A stretch of 64,000 nucleotides of DNA from DATLLN01 sp963720885. GTDB lineage: Bacteria; Actinomycetota; Thermoleophilia; Gaiellales; JAICJC01. The notes beneath the pieces are model-generated. The model had not been told where the DNA came from, did no database searches, and was given only the letters and a program-made list of their open reading frames with translations. Location of the stretch: positions 62,001 to 126,000 of the forward strand of contig CAVRGW010000006.1 of NCBI GenBank assembly GCA_963720885.1, in the 5' to 3' direction. Of the stretch, positions 50,723-58,882 are shown in pieces. How positions within the stretch are numbered: the stretch's first letter is position 1; each line of letters starts with the position of its first letter. The translations under genes were made by a program, and so were the position numbers.

Positions 50723-51096
50723 GAGCCGACGGTGACGTCGAGCTTCATCCCCGCCGCCTCGTGCCCGGGCACCGAGCAGTACAGCGTGTAGCTGCCCGGG
50801 TGCAGGTCGACGGTGACGTCCCGCTGCTGCCCCTTGGGGAAGTTCTGCGTCGTGTTCAGCATCGTGCCGCCCTTTCCCACCGTCAGGTTGTGGGTCGACG
50901 GCCCGTCGTTGGTCACGTGGAAGGTCACCTGGCCGCTGAGCAGCGAGCCGCAGTCCGGGCAGTCGATCGCGAAATCCTTGAGGGTGACGTCGACGACGCT
51001 CCCCGGCTGGCCGGTGGGCAGGCTCGTCCCGCCGCCGGACGAGCCGCACCCGGCGGCTACGGCCAGCACGACCACGAGGGCGGCGAGCGTGCGCAC
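50719..51096 (-). CDS. cupredoxin-domain (plastocyanin-like) lipoprotein
   Basis: A 125-residue lipoprotein: signal with lipobox AVAAG-Cys17, Gly/Ser linker, then a blue-copper fold with type 1 ligands His69 (STHNLTV), Cys107, His112 and Met117 (LYCSVPGHEAAGM). It should carry one electron at the outer face of the membrane. Extra Cys46 and Cys49 (CPDC) may form a disulfide. Overlaps the truncated gene by four bases tail to tail. Confidence 0.88.
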   Translation of the reverse strand: MRTLAALVVVLAVAAGCGSSGGGTSLPTGQPGSVVDVTLKDFAIDCPDCGSLLSGQVTFHVTNDGPSTHNLTVGKGGTMLNTTQNFPKGQQRDVTVDLHPGSYTLYCSVPGHEAAGMKLDVTVGS

Positions 51097-51142
51097 GGGC
51101 GGATCCTACGCCCGCGGCCGGTGGGCCGATAAGCTGCGCCGC

Positions 51143-51637
51143 ATGACAGACCAGGACTTCGTGATCGACCCCGGCGTCGACGTCGGGCACGTCCATCTCA
51201 AGGTGGCCGACATCGACCGCTCCCTCGCCTTCTACTGCGGCGTGCTCGGATTCGAGCTGACCGCGCGGATGGGCGACCAGGCGGCATTCATCTCGGCCGG
51301 CGGCTATCACCACCACATCGGCCTCAACACGTGGGAGTCGCGCGGCGGCACGCCGCCACCGCCCGGCCACACCGGGCTCTTCCACGCGGCGATCCGCTAT
51401 CCGACCCGGCACGCGCTGGCGACCGCGCTCGTCCGGCTGCGCGATGCGGGCGTCCCGCTGAGCGGGGCCAGCGACCACGGCGTCAGCGAGGCCCTGTACC
51501 TCAACGATCCGGACGGCAACGGCCTCGAGCTGTACTGCGACCGCCCGCGCGACCAGTGGCCGACGGCCGGCGAGGACGGGTCGATCGCGATCTACACCGC
51601 GCCGCTCGACCTTCAGAGCCTGCTGGCCGAGGCGTGA
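51143..51637 (+). CDS. VOC family protein (glyoxalase/extradiol dioxygenase fold)
   Basis: A 164-residue protein with two beta-alpha-beta-beta-beta modules. DVGHVHLKVADIDRSLAFYCGVLGF opens the first (His16), LFHAAIRYPTR the second, and LYLNDPDGNGLELYCDRP supplies the metal-binding Glu. This fits the catechol-2,3-dioxygenase-like VOC group with a 2-His-1-carboxylate site. The reaction is not determinable. The stop overlaps the GTG of the phosphatase gene. Confidence 0.88.
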   Translation: MTDQDFVIDPGVDVGHVHLKVADIDRSLAFYCGVLGFELTARMGDQAAFISAGGYHHHIGLNTWESRGGTPPPPGHTGLFHAAIRYPTRHALATALVRLRDAGVPLSGASDHGVSEALYLNDPDGNGLELYCDRPRDQWPTAGEDGSIAIYTAPLDLQSLLAEA

Positions 51638-52245
51638 ACGACCGCCTGCTCGTGATCCGGCACGGCGAGACCGTGTGGAACGCCGAGCACCGGTTCACCA
51701 CGCGGTCGGACGTGCCGCTCAGCGATATCGGCGTCCGGCAGGCGGAGTCGGCTGCCGCCAACCTGGCGGCCACCGCCATCGACCGCATCTACTCCTCGCC
51801 GCTGCAGCGCGCGCTGCGAACGGCGGAGACGATCGCCGCCGCGCAGGCGGCGCCGTGCCATGTCGAGGTCGACCCGCGGCTGACCGAGATCGACGCCGGG
51901 CCGTTCGACGGCAAGACGACGGAGGAGCTGCGGGCCGGTCCGCTGGCCGAGGAGTTCGCGGGCTGGCACACGGACGGCGACCCCACCTTCCCCGACGGGA
52001 CTGAGACGTTCGACCACGCGCTCGAACGGGTGACCGCGTTCTTCGCCGACCACCACGACGAGCCGGGCACGACGCTGATCGCCACCCACGGCTCGCTCGC
52101 CCGGCTGATCGTCTCCAGCCACCTGCTCGCTGCACCGCCGCCGCAGCACCGGCGGCTCTGGCTGGACAACTGCCACCTGGCCGTCGTCGAGCGGCGCGAC
52201 GGCGTCCCCAAGCTGGTCGGGTTCAACGTGCTGACCGTCAGCTGA
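51634..52245 (+). CDS. histidine phosphatase family protein (phosphoglycerate mutase-like)
   Basis: A 203-residue protein with the RHG motif at the N-terminus (LVIRHGETVWN; catalytic His10), DRIYSSPLQRALRTAETIA and the second His in IATHGSLARL. Small dPGM-like phosphatases of this type dephosphorylate sugars or cofactors such as alpha-ribazole phosphate. Start is the GTG at 51634 overlapping the VOC gene; it ends overlapping surE tail to tail by eight bases. Confidence 0.9.
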   Translation: MNDRLLVIRHGETVWNAEHRFTTRSDVPLSDIGVRQAESAAANLAATAIDRIYSSPLQRALRTAETIAAAQAAPCHVEVDPRLTEIDAGPFDGKTTEELRAGPLAEEFAGWHTDGDPTFPDGTETFDHALERVTAFFADHHDEPGTTLIATHGSLARLIVSSHLLAAPPPQHRRLWLDNCHLAVVERRDGVPKLVGFNVLTVS

Positions 52246-53011
52246 GCGCCCAGGCCTCCATCGCCCCGATCGCGTCGGAGCTGGTCAGGTCGAGATGGAT
52301 CGGCGTCACCGACACCCGCCCCTCGGCGATCGCCCGGAAGTCGGTGCCCGGCTCGTCGTGGTACGACGGGTCGTCGCCGTAGATGCGGTAGCGGCGCCGT
52401 CCCTCCTCGTCGGCCTCCAGCTCCAGCCGGTCGCGGTAGATCCGCTTGCCCAGCCGGGAGACGGCCGCGCCGTCCGGCTCGGCGGGGACGTTGACGTTGA
52501 GGATCGTCCCGTCCGGGATACCGTGCGCCACGACCTGCTCCACGAGCCGGGCGAGGAAGGCGCCGGACGCGGCGAAGTCGTAGAGGTCGTGGCGCCGGAA
52601 GTCCGATCCGGACGCCGTCGGCGCCCCCTGCGAGATGGCAATGCCCGGGATGCCGAGGAGGATCCCCTCGAACGCGGCGGCGACGGTGCCCGAGTAGGTG
52701 ACGTCGTCGCCCAGGTTGTAGCCATAGTTGATGCCGGAGACGATCAGGTCGGGCCGCTCGCCGACCAGGCCCAGGTGCGCGAAGCGGACGCAGTCCACCG
52801 GCGTGCCGTCCGTGGCGTAGCCGGCAGTGCCGTCGCGCAGCTCGACCTCGGCGACGTTCAGCGAGCGGTGGATGGTGATGCCGCGCGCCGTACCGGACCG
52901 GTTCGAGTCCGGCGCGATCACCTGGACGTCGCCGAACCGCTCGAGCGCCTGCTTTGCCTGGAACAGGCCGCGCGACGTGATGCCGTCGTCGTTGGTCAGG
53001 AGGATGTTCAC
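52238..53011 (-). CDS. surE: 5'-nucleotidase SurE
   Basis: A 257-residue SurE: the start ILLTNDDGITSRG has the metal-binding Asp8-Asp9 pair, VIAPDSNRSGTA a conserved Ser, and VSGINYGYNLGDDVTYSGTVAAAFEG the Asn/Ser block (in parts). It dephosphorylates nucleoside monophosphates. GTG at 53011 chosen because the family begins at this point. Divergent from the following small gene by 43 bases. Confidence 0.93.
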   Translation of the reverse strand: MNILLTNDDGITSRGLFQAKQALERFGDVQVIAPDSNRSGTARGITIHRSLNVAEVELRDGTAGYATDGTPVDCVRFAHLGLVGERPDLIVSGINYGYNLGDDVTYSGTVAAAFEGILLGIPGIAISQGAPTASGSDFRRHDLYDFAASGAFLARLVEQVVAHGIPDGTILNVNVPAEPDGAAVSRLGKRIYRDRLELEADEEGRRRYRIYGDDPSYHDEPGTDFRAIAEGRVSVTPIHLDLTSSDAIGAMEAWALS

Positions 53012-53054
53012 GGCCTGAACATCGTATGCTTGCCACCCGACCCGAGGAGACACT

Positions 53055-53318
53055 ATGCCCACCGTCGTCGCCTACCACGACGTCAAGGACACCGACCGCT
53101 GGCTCGCCTCCCCGAAGCGCGAGGAGTTCTTCGGCCCGCTCGGGGTGACCAACATCCGCACCTTCGTCGATCCCCAGAACCCCAACCGCGTCGGGCTGGT
53201 GATGGACATCCCCGACATGAATGCCGTGATGGACGCGATGCAGACCGACGCGGCCGCCGAGGCGATGGCGCACGACGGCGTGGTGCCCGAGACGCTGGTG
53301 ATCCTGGTCGAGGCGTAG
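53055..53318 (+). CDS. small protein of unknown function (possible alpha/beta dimeric barrel)
   Basis: An 87-residue protein beginning MPTVVAYHDVKDTDRWLASPKREEFF and ending VPETLVILVEA. Strand-helix-strand-strand-helix-strand pattern with MDIPDMNAVMDAMQTDAAAEAM as second helix recalls the ferredoxin-like dimeric barrel (DUF-type) proteins. AGGAGAC lies five bases before the ATG. No catalytic residues are evident. Confidence 0.72.
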   Translation: MPTVVAYHDVKDTDRWLASPKREEFFGPLGVTNIRTFVDPQNPNRVGLVMDIPDMNAVMDAMQTDAAAEAMAHDGVVPETLVILVEA

Positions 53319-53347
53319 CACGGGACAACCACTAGGCTTGTCGCGCA

Positions 53348-54049
53348 ATGTACGCCCGCTCGGCCCGCTACTACGACGCGATCTACAGCTTCAAGGACTA
53401 CGCAGCCGAGGCGGCCGCCGTGTCGTCGCGGATCCGCGAGCACAAGCCGGACGCCGCAACGCTGCTCGACGTCGCGTGCGGCACCGGCGCGCACCTGGTG
53501 CACTTCGCGCGGGAGTTCCGGGTCGAGGGCATCGACATCTCCGAGGACCAGCTCGCCGTCGCCCGGACGCGGCTGCCCGGCGTCGAGCTGCACCAGGGCG
53601 ACATGACGACGTTCGAGCTGGGCAGGACGTTCGACGCCGTCACCTGCATGTTCAGCTCGATCGGGTACGTCAGGACGCTGGACGGGCTGGATGCCGCCGT
53701 CGGTCAGATGGCCGCCCATCTGGCGCCGGGCGGCGTGCTTGTCGTCGAGCCGTGGCTGCTGCCAGAGGGATTCGAGGACGGGCATCTGAGCACACTGTTC
53801 GTCGACGAGCCGGACATCGCCGTCGCCCGCATGTCGATCTCCCACAAGGAGGGGCGCCGCTCCTGGTTCGACATGGAGCACCTGGTCGGCTCCACGGACG
53901 GCGTCGAGCACTTCGTCGAGCACCACGAGCTCGGGCTGTTCACCGTCGAGGAGCAGGTCGCCGCGTTCGAGCGGGCCGGGCTGCGCGTCGAGCACGACCC
54001 GGAGGGCCCGATGGGCCGCGGCCTCTACGTCGGCGTCGCATCGTCGTAG
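53348..54049 (+). CDS. SAM-dependent class I methyltransferase
   Basis: A 233-residue enzyme with motif I LLDVACGTGAHLVHF, acidic VEGIDISEDQLAVAR and DAVTCMFSSIGYV. The start SARYYDAIYSFKDYAAEA and the SSIGY segment resemble the DesVI/TylM1 group, which N,N-dimethylates amino sugars, although membership of a deoxysugar pathway is not supported by the neighbours. Its end overlaps truA tail to tail by 25 bases. Confidence 0.87.
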   Translation: MYARSARYYDAIYSFKDYAAEAAAVSSRIREHKPDAATLLDVACGTGAHLVHFAREFRVEGIDISEDQLAVARTRLPGVELHQGDMTTFELGRTFDAVTCMFSSIGYVRTLDGLDAAVGQMAAHLAPGGVLVVEPWLLPEGFEDGHLSTLFVDEPDIAVARMSISHKEGRRSWFDMEHLVGSTDGVEHFVEHHELGLFTVEEQVAAFERAGLRVEHDPEGPMGRGLYVGVASS

Positions 54050-54735
54050 CCGGCGGCGACGAACGTCAGCCCGTGCGGCGGTGCGGTCGTTCCCGCCTCC
54101 GACCGCGGCCGGCCCTGCAGTAGCGCGGCGAACCGGTCGGCGTCGCGCGCCTCGAGCATCGTGCCGACCAGAATCCGCACCATGTGGCGGAGCAGCGCAT
54201 CCGCGGTGATTCGGAACTCCAGCCGGTCTCCGTCGCGCGTCCACTCCGCGACGGTCACCGTGCGATTGAAGAACACATGCTGCGTCTCGGACGGCGTGAA
54301 CGCGGTGAAGTCGTGGCGGCCCACCGCCGCCGCGGCGCATGCCGAGAGCAGATCCATGTCGACGGCACGCGGCCGGTGCAGCTCGTAGCGGCGGCGGAAC
54401 ACGTCCGTGGCGGCTCTCGTCAGGATCCGGTAGACGTACGTGCGCGAGCGCGCCGAGCCGCGCGCATCGAAGCCCTCGGGCGCGCGCTCGACGTTCAGCA
54501 CCGCGACGTCGACGGGCAGCCGCGCGTTCAGCTCGCCGGCGGTGGGAATCCGCTCCGCGTGAAACGACACGACGTTGGCCAGCGCGTGCACACCGCGGTC
54601 GGTGCGACCGGCGACGGTCAGATCGGCCCCGACGGCATCGCCCAAGACTCCCTCCACCGTCCGCAGCCCTGGCTGCCGCGCCCACCCGAAGAAGTCGGTG
54701 CCGTCATAGGCGACGGTGGCACGCGCGACTGCCAT
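54025..54735 (-). CDS. truA: tRNA pseudouridine(38-40) synthase
   Basis: A 236-residue TruA. YDGTDFFGWARQPGLRTVEG is the N-terminal core; the catalytic Asp46 is in AGRTDRGVHA; FRIxADAFLxHMVR is kept as FRITADALLRHMVRILVGTM. It modifies uridines 38-40 in the anticodon arm. Last gene of the ribosomal superoperon here. The ATG at 54735 is used; a GTG at 54738 precedes it directly, and both overlap the stop of the DcrB-like gene. Confidence 0.95.
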   Translation of the reverse strand: MAVARATVAYDGTDFFGWARQPGLRTVEGVLGDAVGADLTVAGRTDRGVHALANVVSFHAERIPTAGELNARLPVDVAVLNVERAPEGFDARGSARSRTYVYRILTRAATDVFRRRYELHRPRAVDMDLLSACAAAAVGRHDFTAFTPSETQHVFFNRTVTVAEWTRDGDRLEFRITADALLRHMVRILVGTMLEARDADRFAALLQGRPRSEAGTTAPPHGLTFVAAGYDDATPT

Positions 54736-55139
54736 CACTCAATGATGGCGAACGAGGCGACGGCGCGCGCAAACAGGGGCCGCAGCTCGTCGAACTGCGA
54801 CTCCGGGGCCGAGGCCGTGATGGCGTACCCCGTCGCGCCCTCGAGCAGGCACCAGACGCGCTGGCGGATCGTCCGCCCATCCAGCGTCCAGGCGTACGTG
54901 TGCCGCACCGCGGGGCGGCCGGCGACCGTCGTCTCCCGTTCGTCGACCAGGTCGACACCGTCCAGCCCGGCGCGGATCGCCGCGTCCTGCATGGCCGCGT
55001 AGCGGCCCAGCGTCACGCCGTCGGGCAGGTCGTCACGGGTGACGACCAGCGACGGCGAGCCGGAGCCTGCGTCGGGCCCGACGTAGGTGAGGACGGTGCG
55101 GTCGACCCAGCCGTCGGGCAGCTCGATCGAGGCGTCCAC
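54735..55139 (-). CDS. DcrB-like (DUF1795) protein inside the ribosomal operon
   Basis: A 134-residue soluble protein: SIELPDGWVDRTVLTYVGP opening, RDDLPDGVTLGRYAAMQDA, ETTVAGRPAVRHTYAWTLDGRTIRQRVWCLLEG and a terminal helix FDELRPLFARAVASF. This matches the DUF1795/DcrB pattern seen in small PsbP-like or T6SS-associated proteins. It lacks a signal peptide. It sits between rplQ (12 bases) and truA (overlap), an unusual place. GTG start, no clear Shine-Dalgarno, so it may depend on coupling. Confidence 0.75.
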   Translation of the reverse strand: MDASIELPDGWVDRTVLTYVGPDAGSGSPSLVVTRDDLPDGVTLGRYAAMQDAAIRAGLDGVDLVDERETTVAGRPAVRHTYAWTLDGRTIRQRVWCLLEGATGYAITASAPESQFDELRPLFARAVASFAIIE

Positions 55140-55151
55140 GACGGGCGGCGG

Positions 55152-55511
55152 CTAGTCGACCAGCTCGATGTACGCCATCGGGGCGGCGTCGCCCTGGCGC
55201 GGGCCGAGCTTGATGATCCGCGTGTAGCCGCCCGGCCGCTCCGTGTACCGCGGCGCCACCTCGTGGAACAGCGTGTGCACCGCGTCCTTGCTGCGCAGAT
55301 AGGCGACCGCCTGCCGCTGTGCGGCGACGTTCACCGGGTCGGGACGGGCCAGCGTGATCAGCTTCTCGGCGATCGGCCGCAGCTCCTTGGCCTTGGCCTC
55401 CGTGGTGCGGATCCGGCCGTGCTGGAACAGCTGGCCGGCCATGGTCGAGAACATCGCCTTGCGATGCGCCGAGTCGCGGCCGAGCTTCCGTCCCTTACGG
55501 CGGTGCCTCAC
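55152..55511 (-). CDS. rplQ: 50S ribosomal protein L17
   Basis: 119 residues; starts MRHRRKGRKLGRDSAHRKAMF in family form and has LITLARPDPVNVAAQRQAVAYL, with the C-terminal RYTERPGGYTRIIKLGPRQGDAAPMAYIEL (in parts) of L17. Its start overlaps the rpoA stop by four bases, the classical alpha-operon arrangement. Confidence 0.97.
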   Translation of the reverse strand: MRHRRKGRKLGRDSAHRKAMFSTMAGQLFQHGRIRTTEAKAKELRPIAEKLITLARPDPVNVAAQRQAVAYLRSKDAVHTLFHEVAPRYTERPGGYTRIIKLGPRQGDAAPMAYIELVD

Positions 55512-56455
55512 TCCGACCCCCGCAGCGAGAGGCCCTGCGCGGCCAGCGTCTCCTTGACCTCCTCGATCGACTTCTTGCCGAAGTTCGGGATCGCGGCCAG
55601 CTCGGCCTCGGTCTTGGAGATCAGGTCGCCGATCGTCTCGATGCCGACGCGCTTCAGGCAGTTGTAGGAGCGCACGCCCAGCTCCAGCTCCTCGATCAGG
55701 ATGTTCTCCATCCCGTGAGCGCTGGGGGCGGCGACCTCGGTGGCCGCACCGTCGGGGCGCAGCGCCAGCTCGGAGGCGTCGATGTCGGTGAAGATCGAGA
55801 GGTACTTGATGAGGATCTCGGCGGCGTCCTTGACGGCGTCCTTGGGGGACATCGAACCGTCCGTCGTCACCTCGATCCGCAGCTTGTCGAAGTCGGTGCG
55901 CTGGCCGACGCGCGCGGTGTCGACGTCGTAGGAGACGCGGCGCACCGGCGAGAAGATCGAGTCGACCGGGATCACGCCGATCGTCGTCTCCGGGCCCTTG
56001 TTGCCCTCGGCGGCGACGTAGCCGCGACCGCGGGCGATGGTCAGCGTCATCTCGAACCGCGCGTTGTCGGTGAGATGGCAGATCTCGAGGTCCGGGTTGA
56101 GGATCTCGAGGTCGGCGGGCGCCTCGATGTCGGACGCCTTGACGACGCCCGGGCCGTCCTTCTGCACCTGCACCTCGACCTCGCCGGACTCGCCGTGCAG
56201 CCGGCAGATCAGGTTCTTGAGGTTGAGGATGATGTCCGTGACGTCCTCGCGCACGCCGGGCACGGAGGTGAACTCGTGGGCGACGCCCTCGATCTTCACG
56301 GAGGTCACAGCGGCGCCCTCGAGCGCCGACAGCAGCACGCGCCGAAGGCTGTTGCCGAACGTGTAGCCGAAGCCGCGGTCGAGCGGCTCGACGACGAACG
56401 TGCCGGTCTGCTCGCCGACGTCCTCGGACGTGATCTTGGGGATGAAATCAAGCAT
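55508..56455 (-). CDS. rpoA: RNA polymerase alpha subunit
   Basis: 315 residues. The N-terminal dimerisation domain (about 1-230) includes FVVEPLDRGFGYTFGNSLRRVLLSALEGAAV; an acidic linker follows, and the C-terminal domain (about 245-310) has two HhH-like helices (GVRSYNCLKRVGIETIGDLISKTEAEL), which contact UP elements and activators. Between rpsD and rplQ as expected. Confidence 0.98.
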   Translation of the reverse strand: MLDFIPKITSEDVGEQTGTFVVEPLDRGFGYTFGNSLRRVLLSALEGAAVTSVKIEGVAHEFTSVPGVREDVTDIILNLKNLICRLHGESGEVEVQVQKDGPGVVKASDIEAPADLEILNPDLEICHLTDNARFEMTLTIARGRGYVAAEGNKGPETTIGVIPVDSIFSPVRRVSYDVDTARVGQRTDFDKLRIEVTTDGSMSPKDAVKDAAEILIKYLSIFTDIDASELALRPDGAATEVAAPSAHGMENILIEELELGVRSYNCLKRVGIETIGDLISKTEAELAAIPNFGKKSIEEVKETLAAQGLSLRGSE

Positions 56456-56478
56456 GGAGTGCGATCAGCCTTCCTGGG

Positions 56479-57099
56479 TTACTTCGAGTAGAGCTCGACG
56501 ATGAGCTGCTCCTGCACGGGCGTGTCGATGTCGACACGGTCGGGCAGCCGCAGCACCTTGCCGGTGAGATTGTCGTGGTCCGCCTGCAGCCACGGGGACA
56601 CCGAGGCGGTGAGGTCGGTCGCGTCGGTGACGACCGCCTTGGCCGTCGAGCCGTTCCGCAGGCTGACGACGTCGTCGGTGGCCACCTGGTACGAGGGGAT
56701 GTTGACGCGCTTCCCGTTCACCTCGAAATGGCCGTGGCGAACGAGCTGGCGGGCCTGCGCACGGGAGGCGGCGAAGCCCAGCCGGTAGACGACGTTGTCC
56801 AGTCGCAGCTCGAGCATCCGCAGCAGGTTCTCGCCGGTGATGCCGGTGCGCTGGCTGGCCTTGTCGTAATACGTACGGAACTGCCGCTCGAGGATGCCGT
56901 AGTAGCGGCGCGCCTTCTGCTTCTCGCGCAGCTGCAGCAGGTACTCGGACTGCTTCGTGCGGCCGCGGCCGTGCTCACCCGGCGGGTAGGCGCGGCGCTC
57001 GATGGCGCACTTCTCCGTCAGGCAGCGCTCGCCCTTCAGGAACAGCTTCATGTTCTCGCGGCGGCACTGCTTGCAGCGGGGGGCGATCATCCGGGCCAT
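56479..57099 (-). CDS. rpsD: 30S ribosomal protein S4, zinc-binding type
   Basis: 206 residues. Cys9, Cys12, Cys26 and Cys31 form a zinc finger (RCKQCRRE, ERCLTEKC) of the C+ form of S4. The S4 RNA-binding domain is LDNVVYRLGFAASRAQARQLVRHGHFEVNGKRVNIPS (in parts). It binds 16S rRNA early in assembly and in some bacteria represses the alpha operon. It abuts rpsK with no gap. Confidence 0.97.
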   Translation of the reverse strand: MARMIAPRCKQCRRENMKLFLKGERCLTEKCAIERRAYPPGEHGRGRTKQSEYLLQLREKQKARRYYGILERQFRTYYDKASQRTGITGENLLRMLELRLDNVVYRLGFAASRAQARQLVRHGHFEVNGKRVNIPSYQVATDDVVSLRNGSTAKAVVTDATDLTASVSPWLQADHDNLTGKVLRLPDRVDIDTPVQEQLIVELYSK

Positions 57100-57507
57100 C
57101 TAGACGCGCCTCCGCTTCCGCTGGCGTACGCCGTTGTGGGCCTGGGGTGTGACGTCCTTGACGCCCATCACCTCGAGGCCGGCCGCCTGCAGCGACCGGA
57201 TCGCCGTCTCGCGCCCGGAGCCCGGTCCCTTGACGAACACCTCGACCTTCTGCAGGCCGTGCTCCATCCCCTCGCGGGCGGCGGCGTCGGCCGTCACCTG
57301 CGCGGCGAACGGCGTCGACTTGCGCGAGCCCTTGAAGCCAACGGCGCCGGCGCTCTTCCAGACGATGACGTTGCCGTCCTTGTCGGTGAGGGCGACCAGC
57401 GTGTTGTTGAACGAGGTCTTGATGTGAGCCTGGCCCACGGCGATGTTCTTGCGGGCCTTACGGCGGACGCGGCCACGTGTGCCGCCTCTACGAGGTGCGG
57501 GGGGCAT
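57100..57507 (-). CDS. rpsK: 30S ribosomal protein S11
   Basis: 135 residues. A basic start (RRGGTRGRVRRKARKN) is followed by VGQAHIKTSFNNTLVALTDKDGNVI and ending GVRQRKRRRV. The KGPGSGRETAIRSLQAAGLEV block is invariant in S11. In the order rpsM-rpsK-rpsD. Confidence 0.97.
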   Translation of the reverse strand: MPPAPRRGGTRGRVRRKARKNIAVGQAHIKTSFNNTLVALTDKDGNVIVWKSAGAVGFKGSRKSTPFAAQVTADAAAREGMEHGLQKVEVFVKGPGSGRETAIRSLQAAGLEVMGVKDVTPQAHNGVRQRKRRRV

Positions 57508-57522
57508 TCAGTCCTTTCCTGC

Positions 57523-57894
57523 TTACTTTTTCCGCGACTTGCCCACGGTCTTCTTCGGGCCTTTGCGGGTGCGGGCGTTCGTCCGCGTGCGCTGGCCGCG
57601 AACCGGGAGGCCCCGGCGGTGCCGGATGCCGCGGTAGCAGCCGATCTCCATCAGCCGCTTGATGTTCTGCGAGCGCTCGCGGCGCAGATCGCCCTCGACC
57701 GTGAGCTCCTGGTCGACGTGGTTTCGCAGCCGCGTGACCTCCTCGTCGGTGAGGTCGCGCACCTTCGTGTTCGGATCGATGCTGAGCTCGCCCAGCACCT
57801 TCTGCGACGTCGACTTGCCGATGCCGAAGACGTAGGTGAGGCCGATCTCGACGCGCTTCTCGCGCGGGATGTTGACGCCTGCGATACGAGCCAT
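57523..57894 (-). CDS. rpsM: 30S ribosomal protein S13
   Basis: 123 residues with the N-terminal MARIAGVNIPREKRVEIGLTYV, HhH at about 14-60 and the C-terminal tail CYRGIRHRRGLPVRGQRTRTNARTRKGP (in parts) that reaches the tRNAs in the A/P sites. 12 bases downstream of rpmJ. Confidence 0.97.
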   Translation of the reverse strand: MARIAGVNIPREKRVEIGLTYVFGIGKSTSQKVLGELSIDPNTKVRDLTDEEVTRLRNHVDQELTVEGDLRRERSQNIKRLMEIGCYRGIRHRRGLPVRGQRTRTNARTRKGPKKTVGKSRKK

Positions 57895-57906
57895 CTAGTC
57901 GATCAC

Positions 57907-58020
57907 CTATCCCTGCCGCTGCTTGTGTCTGGGGTTGGTGCAGATGACCAGCACGTTGCCGTGCCGGCGGATGATCCGGCACTTCTCACACATCGGCTTC
58001 ACGCTGGGTCGAACCTTCAC
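57907..58020 (-). CDS. rpmJ: 50S ribosomal protein L36, zinc type
   Basis: A 37-residue protein: MKVRPSVKPMCEKC, RIIRRHGNVLVICTNPRHKQRQG. Zinc ligands Cys11, Cys14, Cys27 and His32 are all kept. The GTG start at 58020 has AAGGAG upstream. infA, which usually lies between map and rpmJ, is not in the 88-base space before it. Confidence 0.96.
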   Translation of the reverse strand: MKVRPSVKPMCEKCRIIRRHGNVLVICTNPRHKQRQG

Positions 58021-58108
58021 TGTGAGGACTCCTTGAGGGGACGGTGCACACCGGGGTTTCGCAGCCGTGCGCAAGCGAACACCCCCACGTGGGCAAACGG
58101 GAACTCTA

Positions 58109-58882
58109 TCATCCCGCCGCCGCCTGGGCGGCCGGTTCGCGTCTCGTCAGCACGCGCGGCCCGTTGGCGGTGATCGCGACGGTGTGCTCGCAGTGCGAGG
58201 CGAGCGTGCCGTCGGCAGTGTAGATGGCCCAGCCGTCATCACCGCTGCGCACCTCCCAGGTGCCCGCGGTGATCATCGGCTCGATGGCGAAGACCATGCC
58301 GGGCGACAGCTTGGGGCCGCGGCCGGCCGGTCCGTAGTTGGGGATCTGCGGCTCCTCGTGCATCGAGCGGCCGACCCCGTGGCCGACCAGAGCGCGAACG
58401 ACGCCGAAGCCGTGCGCCTCGACGACCTCCTGCACGGCGTGCGAGATGTCGCCCAGCCGGTTGCCCGGCCGGCACTGCTCGATCGCAGCTTCCAGCGACC
58501 GCTCGCCGACGTCGATCAGGTCGCGGCCGACCTGCGGCGCGTTGCCGACCGGCACGGTGATGGCCGAGTCGCCGACGTAGCCGTCCAGCGTGACGCCGAC
58601 GTCGATCGAGAGCAGGTCGCCGTCCTGGAGCGCGTACGAACCGGGGATGCCGTGGACGACCATGTCGTTGGGCGATGCGCAGATCGATCCCGGGAACCCG
58701 CGGTAGCCCTTGAACGTGGGTACGCCGCCGGCGCCGCGGATGTGCTGCTCGGCGATCTCGTCGAGCGCCGCCAGCGTCACCCCGGGACGGGCCTCCGCGG
58801 CCAGCAGCTGCAGTGTCGAGGCGACCACCCGCCCCGACCGCGCCATCTTCTCGATCTCGGCCTCGGTCTTGCGGACGATCAC
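58109..58882 (-). CDS. map: methionine aminopeptidase, type I
   Basis: 257 residues. Metal ligands of the pita-bread fold: Asp in LLSIDVGV and YVGDSAIT, His in VGHGVGRSMHE, Glu in FAIEPM and Glu in HCEHTVAI. It removes the initiator Met from nascent proteins. The GTG at 58882 overlaps the adk stop (GTGA); the longer frame upstream runs out of frame inside adk and is not family-like. Confidence 0.95.
   Translation of the reverse strand: MIVRKTEAEIEKMARSGRVVASTLQLLAAEARPGVTLAALDEIAEQHIRGAGGVPTFKGYRGFPGSICASPNDMVVHGIPGSYALQDGDLLSIDVGVTLDGYVGDSAITVPVGNAPQVGRDLIDVGERSLEAAIEQCRPGNRLGDISHAVQEVVEAHGFGVVRALVGHGVGRSMHEEPQIPNYGPAGRGPKLSPGMVFAIEPMITAGTWEVRSGDDGWAIYTADGTLASHCEHTVAITANGPRVLTRREPAAQAAAG

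Noticed and set aside
58021..58108. A hidden infA gene
   Set aside because: No frame in this 88-base space could encode the about 72-residue IF1.
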